Assembly: GCF_007991515.1 (NCBI RefSeq)
Contig: NZ_BJYM01000002.1
Span: 62,001 to 126,000 of the forward strand
DNA: 64,000 nt
Reading direction: 5' to 3'
Source of the DNA: Oceanobacillus sojae
GTDB lineage: Bacteria > Bacillota > Bacilli > Bacillales > Amphibacillaceae
The notes beneath the pieces are model-generated. The model saw nothing but the letters and a program-made list of their open reading frames with translations, ran no database searches and had not been told where the DNA came from. Every line of letters starts with the position of its first letter. The stretch's first letter is position 1. The translations under genes were made by a program, and so were the position numbers. This document shows, piece by piece, positions 54,632 to 64,000 of the stretch.

Positions 54632-55564
54632 TTAATCGCGTAATGCTCTTCCAGTTAAGTGCAGGAACACATCTTCTAATGTCGGGGACTTTACATGCAG
54701 TGAGCGTAAAGCAATCCCGTATTCTTCCGTCATGGAAATAATTTCGGAAAACAGATTGACTTCCTTTGGTGTAATTAATGTAATCTCATCTTCCTCAACA
54801 TGAACCTTCGTAATGGATTCATGTCCCTTTAACTGTGCAATAAACATACTGTTCCAACGATCAGCCTGAATGGAAATTGTATTTTCTGAGGAAAGAATCT
54901 GCTTAATTTCCTCTTTGGTACCAGAAGCAATTAAATTCCCCTGGTCCATAATGTAAATACGATCACACAGATAATCGACTTCTTCCATGTAATGACTTGT
55001 ATAGACGACCGTCATTTGGTGCTCCTTGTTCAAACGCTTTACCGTCTCTAAAATATAGCTTCTTGATTGCGGATCAATTCCCACAGTCGGTTCATCCATA
55101 ATCAGGATTTGGGGATTATGAAGCATCGCAACTCCAATGTTCAAGCGTCTTTTCATTCCACCTGAAAAAGAATCCACAAGTGCTTTTCTTTTCTCTGTTA
55201 AACCAATCAGCTCTAAAATTTCATTGACACGCTGTTTTAATTTTGATCCTTTCAATCGATAGATTCTTCCAAAGAAAAGCAGATTTTCCTCCGCTGACAG
55301 CTGCGGGTATAGCGCAATTTCCTGGGGAACAACCCCGATGGCTTTCCGTAACGGAGCAGGCTTTTGGATAACAGACTCTTTTAAAAAACGCACGTCTCCC
55401 TGTGTTGGTTCAATTAACGTAGAAAGTATAGAGATCGCCGTTGACTTTCCAGCTCCATTCGGCCCGAGCAACCCAACAATCTCCCCTTGTTCGATAAACA
55501 TATTTAATGACTTTACTGCTTCTATTTTTTTAAAACGCTTTGAAATATCAACTAATTCCAGCAC
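54632..55564 (-). CDS. lnrL: ABC transporter ATPase, LnrL-like
   Basis: A 310-residue ATPase, the length of LnrL (YfiL). Walker A is GLLGPNGAGKST, the Q-loop VVPQ is present, the signature is SFSGGMKRRL and Walker B ILIMDEPTVGIDP; a C-terminal extension of about 85 residues is typical of DrrA-type drug exporters. Start is GTG behind CGTGAGGAGGGAATATC. A terminator lies upstream, after the CtaG-like gene, so the operon needs its own promoter, presumably controlled by the response regulator encoded nearby. Confidence 0.88.
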   Translation of the reverse strand: MLELVDISKRFKKIEAVKSLNMFIEQGEIVGLLGPNGAGKSTAISILSTLIEPTQGDVRFLKESVIQKPAPLRKAIGVVPQEIALYPQLSAEENLLFFGRIYRLKGSKLKQRVNEILELIGLTEKRKALVDSFSGGMKRRLNIGVAMLHNPQILIMDEPTVGIDPQSRSYILETVKRLNKEHQMTVVYTSHYMEEVDYLCDRIYIMDQGNLIASGTKEEIKQILSSENTISIQADRWNSMFIAQLKGHESITKVHVEEDEITLITPKEVNLFSEIISMTEEYGIALRSLHVKSPTLEDVFLHLTGRALRD

Positions 55565-55689
55565 GATATTCCCTCCTCACGAGAATCTACTTATATTTTA
55601 TAGTCTTTTGAAACAAAGAAACACTACCTCTCGTCACTAATCACTCTGAAAAAAAGTGACTCCAGTCATTTTTTTGAGATAATAGAATA

Positions 55690-55728
55690 GAAAAACAGCA
55701 GAGCTGAAAAATCAGTTCTGCTGTTTTA
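55690..55728 (-). terminator. Terminator of the CtaG-like gene
   Basis: AAAACAGCAGA pairs with TCTGCTGTTTT across a 14-base loop, directly beyond the stop of the CtaG-like gene. Confidence 0.88.
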
Positions 55729-55732
55729 AAGT

Positions 55733-56551
55733 TTATAATGCTTTTTCATTCTTAAATTGCCGCTGTGACCAAACCAAAGTAATAACAGATACCAGTGCAA
55801 TACTGAATAGAAAAATTAAAATCCCCATTTGCTGCTCATAAACCGGGTCGAACGGTAAAAAGCCTATATAAAATTCATCGGGCATCTGCAGGTCAACTGG
55901 AATACAGACTTTTAATGATTCCAGAAATACAGCAGGATCATTGTAAGTTTGATAAATACCTGTACTTGCTAATAATCCATAAAAACAATATGGCAGAAAA
56001 GCAGAAATTTGTATCGCCATTGCATACCATCTGACACGATTATCCAGCCAATAATAGAAAAATGCAGACCAGAAATTTAAAGCTGCTATAAATAAACCCA
56101 GCATAAAGAAATGATTCCAATATAACTCCATACGGGCAATGTCAAACATAAATGGCATATGATAGCTGTAAAAAAAGACAGTCAGTATTATAATAGCTGC
56201 TGCCGGTTTTCTGAGATAATCAAGCATTCTCTGCATCCAGCTTATTTTTTGGCTGATCCACGATTTCGGTCTCCAGCCAATAACCAGCAGCGGTGCTGCC
56301 ACAAACAGCAAGCCGACAATTTGATACATATGCGCCTGCAGTGTCAGTCTGCCAATAATATTCAGCGGACTTCCTGCAGCTAAAAATAGAACAGTCATAC
56401 CCAATAGGAAAGAGATTGTATGTATCGCCTTGACTTTCCCCTTGGAAGGAATCATAAAAAAGTAACAAATAATAATAAATGCACAAAATAAGAAGATTCC
56501 GCCGTTCCACAGTGTAGAAAAATGAAATTCATCTAAAAATATTTCAATCAT
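55733..56551 (-). CDS. CtaG-like cytochrome c oxidase assembly protein
   Basis: A 272-residue membrane protein with about seven hydrophobic segments, matching the Caa3_CtaG family. I start it at ATG 56549-56551 (after GTGAAGGATTT); a longer frame starts 7 codons before. Typical parts are GSPLNIIGRLTLQAHMYQIV, with the His residues HMYQ, and FFMLGLFIAALNFWSAF. In Bacillus CtaG helps assemble the copper centre of caa3 oxidase and lies in the cta operon. Here it is a single gene between the two-component pair and the ABC genes, so it is probably a paralogue. Confidence 0.85.
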   Translation of the reverse strand: MIEIFLDEFHFSTLWNGGIFLFCAFIIICYFFMIPSKGKVKAIHTISFLLGMTVLFLAAGSPLNIIGRLTLQAHMYQIVGLLFVAAPLLVIGWRPKSWISQKISWMQRMLDYLRKPAAAIIILTVFFYSYHMPFMFDIARMELYWNHFFMLGLFIAALNFWSAFFYYWLDNRVRWYAMAIQISAFLPYCFYGLLASTGIYQTYNDPAVFLESLKVCIPVDLQMPDEFYIGFLPFDPVYEQQMGILIFLFSIALVSVITLVWSQRQFKNEKAL

Positions 56552-56849
56552 AAATCCTTCACCAAACTTCAATTAAGATTACTTCAACCTTGAACTACTC
56601 GTTATTAAAATCTCAAAGTGTTTCAAATTTCCGATGACAATATAAGTCAACTTCATTCTCATCAGAGCTTAAGACCGGGACGAACCGCCGCAAAACAATC
56701 ATTGGCAAAACACCCGGCCATCTTGTTCGCTAATACAGATGGATGAGGCGAAACCCGCTGTACCCTCAACACTGATGTTCCTTGTTTCATTATAAAATAT
56801 GCAACACCTGACATCCGTAGAAAAACGTACAATTTCTTGACATTCTCTT

Positions 56850-57488
56850 TCAGGAAATGTCATGCGTTACTGCATAAATAGCAAGCTGTGTCCGATCTCT
56901 CTGACCTGTCTTTTGAAGAATAACAGAAATATGATTTTTAACAGTTCCTATGGATAGATACAGTTCCGCAGCGATTTCTTTATTCGTTTTTCCCTGTCCA
57001 ATCCGTTTCGTAATCGCCCGCTCTCTTTCCGTAAGATCAACATGCGGGGCGGCAGCTGCTTTTTTAGATTGCTTCAATAATCTCGGCATTACTTTTGCTG
57101 TTACTTCGTCATGCAGCACTACGCCGCCCTTCATCACACTGTAAACAGCTTCAATAAGCTTTTTTCCGTCAGAGGTTTTCAATAAGAAACCGCTCGCTCC
57201 TTCGTTAAGCGCTTCCAGTGCATATTCATCATCGTTAAAGGTGGTTAAGATTAAAATAGCTGTTTCTGGCCACTGATCTTTTATTTTTCTCGTTGCTTCA
57301 ATTCCATTCATATCCGGCATACGGATATCCATAAAAATAACGTCAACTCGATGAGCTGCCATCTTCTCTATAGCCTCTAATCCATTACTTGCTTCACAGC
57401 TCACACGGATTTCGTTATCCTGTTCGAGAATCATTCGCAATCCTTGCCGTACAATCTCCTGATCTTCTACAAGCATAACGTGAAACAT
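56850..57488 (-). CDS. lnrK: LuxR-type response regulator, LnrK-like
   Basis: A 212-residue NarL/LuxR-family response regulator. The receiver domain (1-120) has the acidic pair E8-D9, phosphoacceptor D54 in IFMDIRMPDMNG and the late K in FLLKTSDG. The C-terminal DNA-binding domain (about 148-210) carries LTERERAITKRIGQGKTNKE and the recognition helix IGTVKNHIS. It follows the kinase gene by 26 bases and matches the YfiJ-YfiK pair that activates lnrLMN in B. subtilis. Confidence 0.87.
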   Translation of the reverse strand: MFHVMLVEDQEIVRQGLRMILEQDNEIRVSCEASNGLEAIEKMAAHRVDVIFMDIRMPDMNGIEATRKIKDQWPETAILILTTFNDDEYALEALNEGASGFLLKTSDGKKLIEAVYSVMKGGVVLHDEVTAKVMPRLLKQSKKAAAAPHVDLTERERAITKRIGQGKTNKEIAAELYLSIGTVKNHISVILQKTGQRDRTQLAIYAVTHDIS

Positions 57489-57514
57489 CCATTATCATCT
57501 CCTATTACTGTATG

Positions 57515-58588
57515 TTATCCGGGAATCCTGCCTGATAAAACAAATTTATCCGGCAATTGAATGATCTCTAATTTACCATCTTGTTCTTCAATACGGCTCC
57601 GCATATTTGTCAGACCAAATCCCGGTTCAAAAGCCTTCACCTCATAAATTGCATTCGTTATTTCAAATTGAATTGCTCCATCTGCAGATTTGCTTAATGT
57701 CACATGGACTTCACGACTGTTTGCGTGACGCATGGCATTGGTAATCCCCTCTTGAATAACTCTGTAAAGAAGTACACTTTTGACATTCGATATTGGCACA
57801 GATAATACACCATTTTTCATTGTGAAATGTACATTCAAATGACTTTCACTTTCTAATTTTCGAATTAGATAGACTACGGTTGCTATTCCTTCCGTTTCTT
57901 CCTCTTTTAATGCTTTTACAGCGTCTCTTGTTTCCTGTAAGCTTCTATTCGCTAACCCCTTCATTTGTCCTAATTCTAAATCTGGGTACTTAATAGACAG
58001 CATCTCTATTTGCATGATTAATGCGGTTAAATGATGTCCGACAGAATCATGCATATCTCTGGCAATACGTGTTCTTTCTTCTATCTTAGCATTTTCTTCA
58101 GCTGTAAGATGAAGCCGCTTCAATTGCCGATAGGAATCACTTAACTTATCATATAAATTTTTATAATATTGATCTTTGCTCCATTGTTTATGCAGGAGAA
58201 AGCTTAACGCAAAAACAAAAACACTTCCCAGAAACAGTGCATAGGAGATGGATGGAATAAATGAAAATAACAGACAGGTAATAACGGCCCCCGATAAAAG
58301 GATATAGTATGCATTTGTATGTAGCTGTCTGGCGGCTAATAACAAAAGTAACCATACTAAACCAGTAGAAAATAAAACATTTTCAGAGAAAAAGAATCCA
58401 GCACATAATATAATAATAATATTTCCGAGTAATAGATACAGCCGTTTTGTACGGAATGACAGCAGGAAAAACGAAGCCAGGCTCAGCGCAAATAAAAAGA
58501 AATGATAAGGGATGAACTTACTGCTGAATAGGAGTAAACCAATCCATAATATTGAAAAAAGCACAAATTGCAGCCAGAATAGTTTCAT
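57515..58588 (-). CDS. lnrJ: Sensor histidine kinase, LnrJ-like
   Basis: A 357-residue HisKA_3-type kinase with six N-terminal membrane helices (about 3-135) and almost no extracellular loops, as in intramembrane-sensing kinases such as DesK and LnrJ (YfiJ). Phosphoacceptor is H180 in DMHDSVGHHLT; the ATPase domain has NAMRHANS and FGLTNMRSR. The ATG overlaps the preceding DNA glycosylase stop (ATAATG), so the two are coupled. It is shorter than B. subtilis LnrJ (about 400). Confidence 0.87.
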   Translation of the reverse strand: MKLFWLQFVLFSILWIGLLLFSSKFIPYHFFLFALSLASFFLLSFRTKRLYLLLGNIIIILCAGFFFSENVLFSTGLVWLLLLLAARQLHTNAYYILLSGAVITCLLFSFIPSISYALFLGSVFVFALSFLLHKQWSKDQYYKNLYDKLSDSYRQLKRLHLTAEENAKIEERTRIARDMHDSVGHHLTALIMQIEMLSIKYPDLELGQMKGLANRSLQETRDAVKALKEEETEGIATVVYLIRKLESESHLNVHFTMKNGVLSVPISNVKSVLLYRVIQEGITNAMRHANSREVHVTLSKSADGAIQFEITNAIYEVKAFEPGFGLTNMRSRIEEQDGKLEIIQLPDKFVLSGRIPG

Positions 58589-59118
58589 TATATCTCCTCT
58601 TCGTAAGACTTTATAACATCTAAGTAATTTGTAATGACACTCCAGGATTCTATTTTTTCTTCGAACGTTTTATTATACTTCCCTGGAACAGGACTTGTGG
58701 AAGGGAGCTTGATAACATCGATTTCCTGCTGCAATAGTGGAGAGATAAACTTCTTATACATTTGATAGGCCTTCGTTCCATTGCAGGCAATAAGCTGTAT
58801 GGTTGGATATTCTTCTAAAAGACCCGCAATATCATTAGGCTCTTCTTCTTCAATATGTATATCCAGGCTTCCCTGCCGGTAACAATACCCAATTGTATCC
58901 CATAATGCTATGTGATTTTTCTTAATCAAGTGTATTTTTTCAGCATAAGTTTCAGCTGGCTTATCCTCTAAAATACGATACATTATTGGCCAGAAATGGT
59001 TTCTGGGATTTCCGTAGTACTCCTGCTCCTCCAGCGATTTTATGCTTGGCATGGAACCGACAATAAGAACTCTCGGCTTATTGCCGATAACAGGCGCAAA
59101 CGATTGAAGCTTAGCCAT
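58588..59118 (-). CDS. DNA-deoxyinosine glycosylase
   Basis: A 176-residue base-excision enzyme of the uracil-DNA glycosylase superfamily, hypoxanthine branch, removing deaminated adenine from DNA. Key blocks are VGSMPSIKSLEEQEYYGNPR with NHFW after it, LWDTIGYCYRQGSLDIHI and the late STSPVPG. I start it at ATG 59118, six bases after GAGGAGG; a longer frame to 59133 would begin within that site. Its last codons carry the ribosome-binding site of the histidine kinase gene. Confidence 0.88.
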   Translation of the reverse strand: MAKLQSFAPVIGNKPRVLIVGSMPSIKSLEEQEYYGNPRNHFWPIMYRILEDKPAETYAEKIHLIKKNHIALWDTIGYCYRQGSLDIHIEEEEPNDIAGLLEEYPTIQLIACNGTKAYQMYKKFISPLLQQEIDVIKLPSTSPVPGKYNKTFEEKIESWSVITNYLDVIKSYEEEI

Positions 59119-59181
59119 AATGACCCTCCTCACTAATCTTTGACTACAAAAGAATAAACCTGGAATTTTGCAGAACTGCTT

Positions 59182-59742
59182 CTACAGCTCTACACTTTTA
59201 ATAAACTTAGCCGGGTTTCCACCATAAATAACATTTGCAGGTACATCCTTTGTCACGACTGAACCAGAGGCAATTATTGTGTTATCTCCAATTGTTACAC
59301 CGGGATTAATTATTGCTCCGCCGCCGACCCACACATTATTGCCTATAGTCACTGCTTTTCCAAATTCTATTCCAGAATTGCGTTCCTCAGGGTGAATTGG
59401 ATGAGTAGCTGTATAAATATGTACCCCTGGTGCAAGCATACAATTATCACCAATACGAATCGGACAGATATCTAACATGACACAATTAAAATTTGCGTAA
59501 AAATTCTCTCCAACATGAATATTATAGCCATAATCACAGTGAAAATCAGGCTCAATAAAAAGGGATTCTCCTGTTGATCCAAATATTTCTTTCAGACAGC
59601 TTGTGCGTCTGACAGTGTCATCCTCTGTGAGCGCATTATAATAACGCATCATTTTCCGGACATGAAGCCGATCTTTTACAAGTTCGCTGTCTGCCGGATC
59701 ATATAATTCTCCTGCTTTCATTTTCTCTTTTTCTATTGACAT
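59182..59742 (-). CDS. maa: Maltose/sugar O-acetyltransferase
   Basis: A 186-residue left-handed beta-helix acetyltransferase with hexapeptide repeats from about residue 60 to 180 and the catalytic His in [13 protein letters not shown]. The N-terminal [23 protein letters not shown] region is typical of Maa/LacA-type enzymes, which acetylate sugars with acetyl-CoA and may serve detoxification. It overlaps the small upstream membrane protein gene by one base. Confidence 0.92.
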   Translation of the reverse strand: MSIEKEKMKAGELYDPADSELVKDRLHVRKMMRYYNALTEDDTVRRTSCLKEIFGSTGESLFIEPDFHCDYGYNIHVGENFYANFNCVMLDICPIRIGDNCMLAPGVHIYTATHPIHPEERNSGIEFGKAVTIGNNVWVGGGAIINPGVTIGDNTIIASGSVVTKDVPANVIYGGNPAKFIKSVEL

Positions 59743-60140
59743 TATATCTCCTCTTTCATCTTATTCTTATTTTGTCTCTGCTCGCGATTTTTCCACCAGC
59801 GAATTATCCTTTTTATTTTATCGGAAATAAATGTATATAGTTTTTTTAATTCAGGACCAAAGAATATCCAAAAAAGGATATACAGATATCCTAATAAAAG
59901 AAAAACACCAATACCGCTTCTTCCTCTGGCCTGCTGCCATATATAAGCTATTTCATTCATACCTTCTGGTCGATTAATACTATATAAAAAGCTCACAAGC
60001 GGCAATAAAAGAGATAAAATAATAGCTAAAACCGCTAACACTTCATAACGCCTTCTCACCCATTGAATGATACCAATCAGCAATGCTGTTAATATTATAA
60101 GTCCATAGATAAATAGTGTACCATTTGACAAATCAGTCAT
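59742..60140 (-). CDS. Small membrane protein of unknown function
   Basis: A 132-residue protein with three likely membrane helices (about 9-28, 36-56 and 75-98) and a strongly basic C-terminal tail ([20 protein letters not shown]). The ATG follows GAAGGAGGAAGTGCAGGA, an unambiguous ribosome-binding site. Its stop overlaps the start of maa, so it shares a transcript with it. I recognise no family. Confidence 0.7.
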   Translation of the reverse strand: MTDLSNGTLFIYGLIILTALLIGIIQWVRRRYEVLAVLAIILSLLLPLVSFLYSINRPEGMNEIAYIWQQARGRSGIGVFLLLGYLYILFWIFFGPELKKLYTFISDKIKRIIRWWKNREQRQNKNKMKEEI

Positions 60141-60416
60141 TCCTGCACTTCCTCCTTCATTAGTTTACATAAAAAAGATATACTTTGATTTTAGCTCAGG
60201 TTGCTCTCAAATGCTAGCAATCAAATGAACTACCTGCTTATCCTCCTTAAAAATTTTAAAGCTGCAGTTTATTAGGTGCTCCTTTTCAACCTTCCGTATC
60301 TATTTCTCACCATTTACTTTTCTAATCAATCCGATTATTTCCCATTAATAATGCATATTGATACAAGTCCCATTCATAACAATATAAAGTAGATCATTTT
60401 TTACAAGGAGGAAATA

Positions 60417-61835
60417 ATGACCGATAATAATCAAAATCCTCAACAAAAAAGACGCATACCTGTGCGAAAAACAGCAGTATCAACAGGAAACAAGCAGCCT
60501 GTTCGTCAACCTAAGCAGCCGGATAATCCTGAATTATTATATTCACAGACGGTTGGTAAGGAAGGCCCGGTACTTGAGCAAGATAGTATTTTGCATGAAT
60601 CGCTGGAAACACTTGTTCACTCGAAGATTGTGGAGCGGCCTTTACATGTGAAAGGGACAGGGGCTTTCGGTTATTTCGAAACATTGAATAGTATGAGCGA
60701 ATATACCAAGCTTCCCTTTCTGCAGCAGGCTGGTACAACCGTTCCTGTCGCAGTCCGTTTTTCGCTCGGAGCGAGCAATAAAGGCACCCCAGACACGTTA
60801 CGAAACGTTCGTGGATTTTCAACGAAATTCTATACAGACGATGGAATCTTTGACCTTATTTGCAACCATATCCCTATCTTTTCGTTACGCGATCCTAGAC
60901 GTTTTGCAGAAAGCGTGGAAGTAATGTCGCCCTCACCAAAGAACAATTTAATGGATCCGAACCGGGTTTGGGAATTTGTCGCCACCACTCCAGAGTCCAT
61001 TAATTTTTTCGTCCAGCTTTATTCTGATCATGGTACAATCAAAAGTCTGCGGCGGATTCCTGGCCACAGTGTCAGTACGTACGTATGGCGAAATGCACAG
61101 GGAAAGCGCCACTACATTAAATACCTTTGGGTTCCATTTGATGGTGTGGAATATATTACAAATGAAGAGGCAGAGAAGCTTGCAGCGATGAATCCGGACT
61201 ATGCCGCTGAAGATCTCTTCCAGACAATTGCCGGAGGAGAATCCGTAGAATACGGTTTGTACGTTCAAATTTTAGACCCCGAGGATGCAGAAAAACTGCC
61301 ATTTGATCCGCTTGATGATACAAAAGTGTGGGATGAGGAATTATTACCTTTCCACCCTGTCGGCAAGATGGTACTCAACCGCAATCCTGACAATTACATG
61401 GAACAAGTAGAAAAGATTGCCTTTTCACCTTCAAATTTATTAGATGGAGCGGAGTTGTCATTTGATAAGATATTACAAGGGCGGTCGAATATATATTGGG
61501 ATTCCCAACGTTATCGGATTGGACCGCAATTCCGTAAAGTGCCAATAAATGATCAGAAGCATTGGCAGCCAGATGATTTGCAGACAAGTGGAGAAGGAGA
61601 ATTTGTAGAAGGGAGACTCGTGCGTTCAGATATACCAAAAGCAAAACAGGATGATTTTTCTCAAGCTGGAGAGTTCTATCAATCGTTATCGCCAACAGGA
61701 AAATCTCATCTTGTCTCGAACCTTGTCGCCGCACTGACAGGAGTACGCAGAGACTTACAAACGAAGGTGATTGAATATCTATCTCTTGCTTCCCCTGAGC
61801 TGGGTAAACGTGTATCGGAAGGATTACGCCAGTAA
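60417..61835 (+). CDS. Divergent heme catalase
   Basis: A 472-residue protein of the monofunctional heme catalase family, decomposing hydrogen peroxide. The distal His is H77 (ERPLHVKGTG), the distal Asn N150 (DLICNHIPIF) and the proximal heme ligand Y359, with R355 four residues before, in GRSNIYWDSQRYRIG. Several conserved positions differ from ordinary catalases: RVVHARG is PLHVKG, VGNNTPVFF is ICNHIPIFS, and the His near the proximal Tyr is Gln. The N-terminus (1-38) is basic, Pro/Gln-rich and unrelated to common catalases. The ATG follows ACAAGGAGGAAATA. Monocistronic. Confidence 0.88.
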   Translation: MTDNNQNPQQKRRIPVRKTAVSTGNKQPVRQPKQPDNPELLYSQTVGKEGPVLEQDSILHESLETLVHSKIVERPLHVKGTGAFGYFETLNSMSEYTKLPFLQQAGTTVPVAVRFSLGASNKGTPDTLRNVRGFSTKFYTDDGIFDLICNHIPIFSLRDPRRFAESVEVMSPSPKNNLMDPNRVWEFVATTPESINFFVQLYSDHGTIKSLRRIPGHSVSTYVWRNAQGKRHYIKYLWVPFDGVEYITNEEAEKLAAMNPDYAAEDLFQTIAGGESVEYGLYVQILDPEDAEKLPFDPLDDTKVWDEELLPFHPVGKMVLNRNPDNYMEQVEKIAFSPSNLLDGAELSFDKILQGRSNIYWDSQRYRIGPQFRKVPINDQKHWQPDDLQTSGEGEFVEGRLVRSDIPKAKQDDFSQAGEFYQSLSPTGKSHLVSNLVAALTGVRRDLQTKVIEYLSLASPELGKRVSEGLRQ

Positions 61836-61838
61836 ATT

Positions 61839-61878
61839 AAAAAACTACTGATTCATTGAAGAAATCAGTAGTTTTTCT
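61839..61878. terminator. Bidirectional terminator
   Basis: AAAAACTACTGATT and AATCAGTAGTTTTT form a near-perfect stem between the convergent catalase and pbuX genes. Confidence 0.9.
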
Positions 61879-61897
61879 TATCGTTTGTACTTTTTTA

Positions 61898-63183
61898 TTA
61901 TACTTCTTTTGCCAGTTCTCCAGTTTCCGTTTTACGTCGTGGAGTCATGTTAAATATAATATTTAAAACAATTGCTGTAACACTTCCCGCTACAATACCG
62001 TTACTCGTTAAAATTTGTAACGAAGATGGCAGTATATCAAACAATTCCGGTACAACTGTAACACCGAGTCCCATGCCAACTGAACATGCAATAATCATCG
62101 AATTTTCCGTCGACTCTGAAATGACTGCACCAAGCATTTTAATCCCCTGTGCTACGACCATCCCAAACATTGCCAGCATCGCTCCGCCTAATACCGAAGT
62201 CGGAATAATTGTTGTAACAGCAGCAATTTTAGGGATGAATCCTAATACAACCAGCATAGAACCAGTGATAACAATAACACTGCGTTTTTTTACACCGGTC
62301 ATCTGCATAAGACCAACGTTTTGAGAAAAAGCAGTATATTGAAATGCATTGAATATTCCTCCGAGTAAAATTGCTAAGCCCTCTGCACGATATCCTTTGG
62401 ATAAATCTTTTTCTGTTAATTTTTTCTTCGTAATATCACCCAAGGCAAAATAAACACCTGTTGATTCTACGAGAGATACCATTGCTACTAAAATCATTGT
62501 AATAATCGCTGACCATTCAAATGTCGGTGTTCCAAAGTAGAAAGGGTGCACCATATGGAAATAAGAAGCTTCTGCAACGGCTGAAAAATCAACTCTTCCC
62601 ATAAACCCGGCAGCAATCGTTCCAGCACCTAAACCAATTAATATAGAGATAGATTTCACAAATCCAGTTGTAAATCGATACATTAAAATGATAAATAATA
62701 ATGTTCCAAATCCAAGTGCGATATTAGCAAATGAACCAAAATCCGCTGCTCCTTCTCCGCCGCCTAAATTATTAATTGCTACAGGAATCAGAGTAATTCC
62801 AATAATCGTTACAACAGATCCCGTCACTACCGGCGGGAAGAAGCGGACAAGCTTACCAAAGAATCCGCTTATTAAGAATACAAATAATCCAGATACAATA
62901 ATTGCGCCATAGATAGCGGAGATACCGTACTGTCCTCCGATAGCAATCATTGGTGCAACAGCGGTAAAGGTACATCCTAATACAACCGGCAATCCAATAC
63001 CAATATACTTGCTGTTCATAACCTGAAGAAGCGTGGCTATTCCGCACATTAAAATATCAATAGCTACCAGATACGTTAATTGCTCGGTAGTCAGCCCTAA
63101 CTCAGCTCCGACAATAAGCGGTACTAAAATCGCTCCGGCATACATCGCTAATAGGTGCTGTAAACCCAATGCTGCCATTTTCA

Positions 63184-63184
<1 letters not shown>
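61898..63184 (-). CDS. pbuX: Xanthine permease
   Basis: A 428-residue NCS2-family nucleobase transporter with about 14 membrane segments, taking up xanthine. The family motif SQNVGLMQMTGV is near residue 287, and LGLQHLLAMYAGAILVPLIV at the N-terminus is typical. It overlaps the xpt stop as TAATG and shares its guanine-responsive leader. A second ATG two codons downstream is less well spaced from GAGGAGG. Confidence 0.95.
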
Positions 63185-63780
<596 letters not shown>

Positions 63781-63789
63781 CTAAAATGT

Positions 63790-63834
63790 AAAAAAGCCCA
63801 AAAATCTACTAATGGGAAAAGTAGATTTTCGAGC
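63790..63834 (-). terminator. Riboswitch-controlled terminator
   Basis: On the minus strand GCTCGAAAATCTAC pairs with GTAGATTTTTGGGC, followed by six T. With guanine bound it would form and stop transcription before xpt. Confidence 0.9.
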
Positions 63835-63900
63835 GTCTTGTCGAATGATCAAGAAAGCAAGTATTGTCTAGTGACAAAACACAAGCTTTTTTTATACTTT

Positions 63901-63966
63901 TCCATAGTCGGTCTATTTACGGTAAACCGGTAGAAACTTGCAGGCCTTATCCCCGCGATTATATGA
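63901..63966 (-). ncRNA. Guanine riboswitch aptamer
   Basis: The minus strand carries the purine aptamer almost unchanged from the B. subtilis xpt leader: CATATAATCGCG at the start, GGATAAGGCCTGCAAGTTTC with TACCGG in the junction, CCGTAAAT and GACTATGG at the end. The specificity base in GACTA is C, which selects guanine (adenine riboswitches have U). It precedes xpt-pbuX and represses them when guanine or hypoxanthine is plentiful. Confidence 0.97.
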
Positions 63967-64000
63967 AAAATATTCGTTTTGGGTTGAATTAAAAATTAAA

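Overview
The window is a chromosomal segment of an AT-rich, spore-forming member of the Bacillaceae. Signs of this are the strong Shine-Dalgarno sites, TTG/GTG starts, SigI/RsgI, YjcZ and YhcN/YlaJ spore-protein families, an IDEAL-domain protein, a T-box and a guanine riboswitch. Gene content and style resemble Oceanobacillus/Virgibacillus; the genus is an inference. I see no prophage, CRISPR array, rRNA or transposase gene. Most of the region is ordinary housekeeping chromosome, and the notable signals are regulatory RNA and a small inserted element.

Layout. 1-4.1 kb: fumC (cut by the window edge), a zinc-phospholipase-like protein, a UMF1-type transporter and an IDEAL-domain protein. 4.1-4.9 kb is gene-free and holds a decayed repeat. 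4.9-11.4 kb: a CDF metal exporter, a tyrosine-type T-box in front of an NhaC-family transporter, a methionine aminopeptidase, an ABC exporter pair and a 48-codon YjcZ gene. 11.4-15.3 kb: a YueD-type reductase, an M20 dipeptidase, a spore lipoprotein and a YhdB-like protein. 15.3-19.7 kb: sigI-rsgI, a PRC-barrel protein and a membrane-anchored serine protease. 19.8-23.9 kb: the heterodimeric exporter bmrC-bmrD, preceded by a promoter, a 34-codon leader ORF and a terminator hairpin. 24.2-28.7 kb: carbonic anhydrase, a MurG-type glycosyltransferase, a MATE exporter and a NupC-family nucleoside transporter. 29.1-33.3 kb: odhA-odhB. 33.7-41.9 kb: a 35-residue lipoprotein-like peptide, trmL, an amidase-domain protein, queG, an ABC-class ATPase, tRNA-Gly, D-amino acid transaminase and an S9 peptidase. 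42-49.9 kb: arginine operon argC-argJ-argB-argD-carB. 50-60 kb: an AraC regulator, a hydrolase, a linearmycin-resistance-like locus (kinase, regulator, ATPase, two permeases) interrupted by a CtaG-like gene, a DNA glycosylase and maa. 60.4-64 kb: a divergent catalase, then xpt-pbuX behind a guanine riboswitch.

Most interesting points. (1) The bmrCD leader looks like an antibiotic-sensing attenuator of the BmrB type. (2) The arginine operon carries a 322-bp non-coding element between argC and argJ, flanked by a 9-bp direct duplication that contains the argJ ribosome-binding site, so the insertion duplicated the site and left argJ translatable; the element is built from two diverged copies of one unit. 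(3) The same operon has carB but neither carA nor argF. (4) Two genes (PRC-barrel, amidase-domain) have their Shine-Dalgarno site buried in the 3' arm of a strong hairpin. (5) The T-box specifier reads UAC (Tyr), assigning an NhaC-family protein to tyrosine transport.
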